In this document: positions 34,375-36,200 of the stretch, one piece after another
Layout: each line of letters begins with the position of its first letter
Numbering within the stretch: position 1 is the stretch's first letter
Assembly: GCA_019310725.1 (NCBI GenBank)
Contig: JAFDDT010000016.1
Location: 1-36,200 of the forward strand
Direction: 5' to 3'
DNA length: 36,200 nt
Source: Deltaproteobacteria bacterium
GTDB taxonomy: Bacteria > Desulfobacterota > DSM-4660 > Desulfatiglandales > B25-G16
Translations under genes and position numbers: made by a program
The notes under the pieces: generated by a model
The model's database searches: none
Told to the model about the DNA's origin: nothing
The model's input: only the letters and a program-made list of their open reading frames with translations

Positions 34375-34444
34375 GGAATAAAGGTAACGGAGAAAAAGGC
34401 GTCGGATTAATAGTAGAGAACATTTTTAAAAAAGGAGGAAGAAG

Positions 34445-35485
34445 ATGACAACTTTTTTTGGCAAGGCAAGGATGTCTATTTTTGTCTGTATGGTGGCTAT
34501 TATTGCTTTTACAGTAGCCTTAGCCACAACGGACGCCCAGGGTAAGAGCTACAAGTGGAAAATAAGCCAAGGAATAGCGGAGGATCATCCCGCTGCTGCA
34601 CGCTGTAAGCAATACGCCAAATTAGTGGAAGAGAAATCTGGGGGTCGTATCAAGATGACCGATTTTCCTTCTGGCGCATTGGGTGATTGGATGGAGCAGA
34701 TCGAGGGCAACCGGATGGGTACCTTGGAGTTTGGGTTGAATGCTGGTTCCACCTCCTACGATCCACGGACCAATCTCATTTTCATGCCGTATCTTTTTGC
34801 AACCTGGGATGAAGCACGGGCCGCTATTCGTCCTGGAGGATGGCTCCCCCGTATTTTTGATGAACTTTATTCTGGAATTGGGCTTAAGGTTCTCGGAATC
34901 TACCTAAACGCATGGGACGGAATGGCATTCACTAAGAGGGTCAAAAAGGTATGCAAGACTCCTGCTGACTTTAAAGGCATAAAAATGCGAGTGCCCCCGA
35001 TAAGGATCTTTGAGGTATACATTCCCACCCTGGGATTTATCTCCACCCCTATAGCCTATTCCGAGACATTCACTGCACTACAGACTGGCATTGTGGATGC
35101 TCGCTCGGCCTGCCCAGCAGTTGAGGCTTATGTAATGAGGGATGCACTCAAATATTGGGTGGCCACTCGTGATGCCTTTGAGTACTGGTTTTTGACCATG
35201 AATAAGGATCTCTGGAATAGGTTGTCACCAGAGGATCAGGCAATTCTAACCAGTGCTGCTGACAAGGTAATGAGTGACCAAGCTATCGCAGCTGAAAAGG
35301 ACGAGACAGAGTTTAAAAATAAACTAAAAGCCGCTGGAGTAAAAGTCTACGAAGTTACACATGAAGAGTGGGAGGAAGGTGCAAAGATGGTTCGCAAAAA
35401 GGCGTGGCCTAAGATTCAAGAAGAACTTCTTGGTTCCATTCTAATGGGTAAAATCAAGAAGTATGCAACAAAAATATCCAAATAA
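34445..35485 (+). CDS. dctP: TRAP transporter solute-binding protein DctP
   Basis: Periplasmic receptor of a tripartite ATP-independent transporter. The 346-residue protein has a signal peptide (about 1-33, ending near TTDAQGKS), then the DctP fold: KWKISQGIAEDHPAAARCKQ, KMTDFPSGALGDWMEQIEGN, GIKMRVPP with the conserved Arg that binds a substrate carboxylate, and TPIAYSETFTALQTGIVDA. This suggests an organic acid substrate, but which one is unknown. A strong ribosome site (GGAGG) precedes ATG 34445. Control by the upstream TetR is inferred from operator copy 3. Confidence 0.93.
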   Translation: MTTFFGKARMSIFVCMVAIIAFTVALATTDAQGKSYKWKISQGIAEDHPAAARCKQYAKLVEEKSGGRIKMTDFPSGALGDWMEQIEGNRMGTLEFGLNAGSTSYDPRTNLIFMPYLFATWDEARAAIRPGGWLPRIFDELYSGIGLKVLGIYLNAWDGMAFTKRVKKVCKTPADFKGIKMRVPPIRIFEVYIPTLGFISTPIAYSETFTALQTGIVDARSACPAVEAYVMRDALKYWVATRDAFEYWFLTMNKDLWNRLSPEDQAILTSAADKVMSDQAIAAEKDETEFKNKLKAAGVKVYEVTHEEWEEGAKMVRKKAWPKIQEELLGSILMGKIKKYATKISK

Positions 35486-35536
35486 CGGAGTGTGGCAAAT
35501 TCTATCTGGTCACTCATGTTTTTATAGACTCACACT

Positions 35537-35565
35537 GGAAGGGGGCCTTTTTCTGGCCCTCTTCC
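35537..35565 (+). other. Stable stem-loop between dctP and dctQ
   Basis: GGAAGGGGGCC (35537-35547) pairs with GGCCCTCTTCC (35555-35565), 11 bp with one G-U pair and a 7-base T-rich loop. No T-run follows, so it is more likely to protect or partly end the dctP message than to be a full terminator; such hairpins are common after binding-protein genes. Confidence 0.6.
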
Positions 35566-35591
35566 GTTGAAAATGATAGGGAGTGCATATC

Positions 35592-36125
35592 ATGTGGGAA
35601 AAATTTAAAAAGATTTGCAGCCATATAGACACTTTTCTTGATCAAAGTGGTACCGTACTAATTGTCATCGGAGGAGCGGCTGTCACTCTCACAGTAGTTC
35701 TCCAGGTCGTGCTTCGCTACATATTCAAGACTCCCCTATTCGGTTTGGAAGAATTCTCCCGACTAATAGCCGTTTGGGTATACTTCCTCGGTGCCATATT
35801 CGGAATAAAACTGGATTCTCATGTGCAAGGGGATGTGGCAGGATTACTATTCAATACACCCCGTTCTAGGTCCGTCATCAAGACAATAACTTGGTGCTTA
35901 AGTCTTCTACTTTGTTTATTTTTCCTTTATCACTCTACCAAGTACAGCATTTGGTTGTATGGGACAGGGGAGAGAACTACTGGCCTTTGGTGGCCTAGGA
36001 TCATGAGCGTTGGAAGTATGTTTTTTGGAGCAATATTTATGACTGTATACAGCATTGCCAACTTTATTAAATACCTTAAACAGATGGTCACTCAATCAAG
36101 AGAAATACTCGGAGGTGAGCTATGA
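35592..36125 (+). CDS. dctQ: TRAP transporter small membrane subunit DctQ
   Basis: Small permease of the TRAP system, which links the receptor to the large channel subunit. The 177-residue protein has four predicted hydrophobic segments and the family pattern VLRYIFKTPLFGLEEFSRLI, with Glu-Glu in the first loop and VWVYFLGAIFGIKLDSHVQG-type sequence after it. ATG 35592 is preferred to GTG 35583 since AGGG lies about 10 nt upstream of it. The stop overlaps the dctM start (ATGA). Confidence 0.9.
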   Translation: MWEKFKKICSHIDTFLDQSGTVLIVIGGAAVTLTVVLQVVLRYIFKTPLFGLEEFSRLIAVWVYFLGAIFGIKLDSHVQGDVAGLLFNTPRSRSVIKTITWCLSLLLCLFFLYHSTKYSIWLYGTGERTTGLWWPRIMSVGSMFFGAIFMTVYSIANFIKYLKQMVTQSREILGGEL

Positions 36126-36200
36126 CAGTTGTTTTGATTATAATGACCTTTGTTGTGATTATAATGCTTCTCGGAGTGCCGGTTGGCTTTTCCTTCGGCC
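36122..36200 (+). CDS. dctM: TRAP transporter large permease DctM (5' end only)
   Basis: Only the first 26 codons are in the window: a hydrophobic run followed by LLGVPVGFSFG, the N-terminal signature of the DctM channel subunit. GGAGG lies 7 nt before the ATG, and the start overlaps the dctQ stop by 4 nt. The gene continues beyond the right edge. Confidence 0.85.
   Translation, partial: MTVVLIIMTFVVIIMLLGVPVGFSFG

Overview
The window looks like chromosomal DNA of a Gram-negative (diderm) bacterium, most likely of the Desulfobacterota (former Deltaproteobacteria). The grounds are a lipid A pathway using LpxI rather than LpxH, the order lysS-lolE-lolD-bamA-ompH-lpxD-fabZ-lpxA-lpxI-oxidoreductase-lpxB, an argS-SPOR-tatA-tatC string, a GAF-bearing PilB/GspE ATPase, sigma-54 regulation and a TRAP transporter. 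The lineage is inferred from gene content and order only; no rRNA or tRNA gene was seen.

Layout. 172-4904 (+): alanine racemase, arginyl-tRNA synthetase (broken by an 82-bp tandem duplication), a SPOR protein and the Tat translocase genes tatA-tatC. 5289-8765 (+): a GAF/type IV pilus-type ATPase, then after a repeat-filled spacer a small zinc-ribbon protein and a zinc-ribbon/PilZ protein. 8979-14606 (-): purC, then grpE, dnaK (broken by a deletion of about 121 bp) and a TPR/periplasmic-binding lipoprotein. 14772-18609 (+): hisI-hisG, a TPR lipoprotein, an aminotransferase and engB. 18693-32859 (-): an envelope block that reads, in transcription order, lysS, lolE, lolD, bamA, ompH, lpxD, fabZ, lpxA, lpxI, a Gfo/Idh oxidoreductase, lpxB and an NtrC-type regulator. 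33657-36200 (+): an AT-rich accessory-looking segment with a TetR regulator and a TRAP transporter (dctP, dctQ, start of dctM).

How the parts work together. The minus-strand envelope block makes lipid A (LpxA, FabZ, LpxD, LpxI, LpxB), inserts outer-membrane proteins (BamA, OmpH) and sorts lipoproteins (LolD, LolE). The PilB-like ATPase and PilZ protein suggest second-messenger-linked surface machinery. The TetR-TRAP segment is a self-contained regulated uptake unit: three diverged copies of one operator plus leader of about 100 nt lie before the regulator (two copies) and before the transporter (one copy).

Most notable points: the triplicated operator-leader module; the two damaged essential genes (argS and dnaK), which need read-level checking because assembly error is plausible; a BamA with an extra N-terminal periplasmic domain; an oxidoreductase between lpxA and lpxB that may indicate diamino-sugar lipid A; and several families of short dispersed repeats that fill the spacers.
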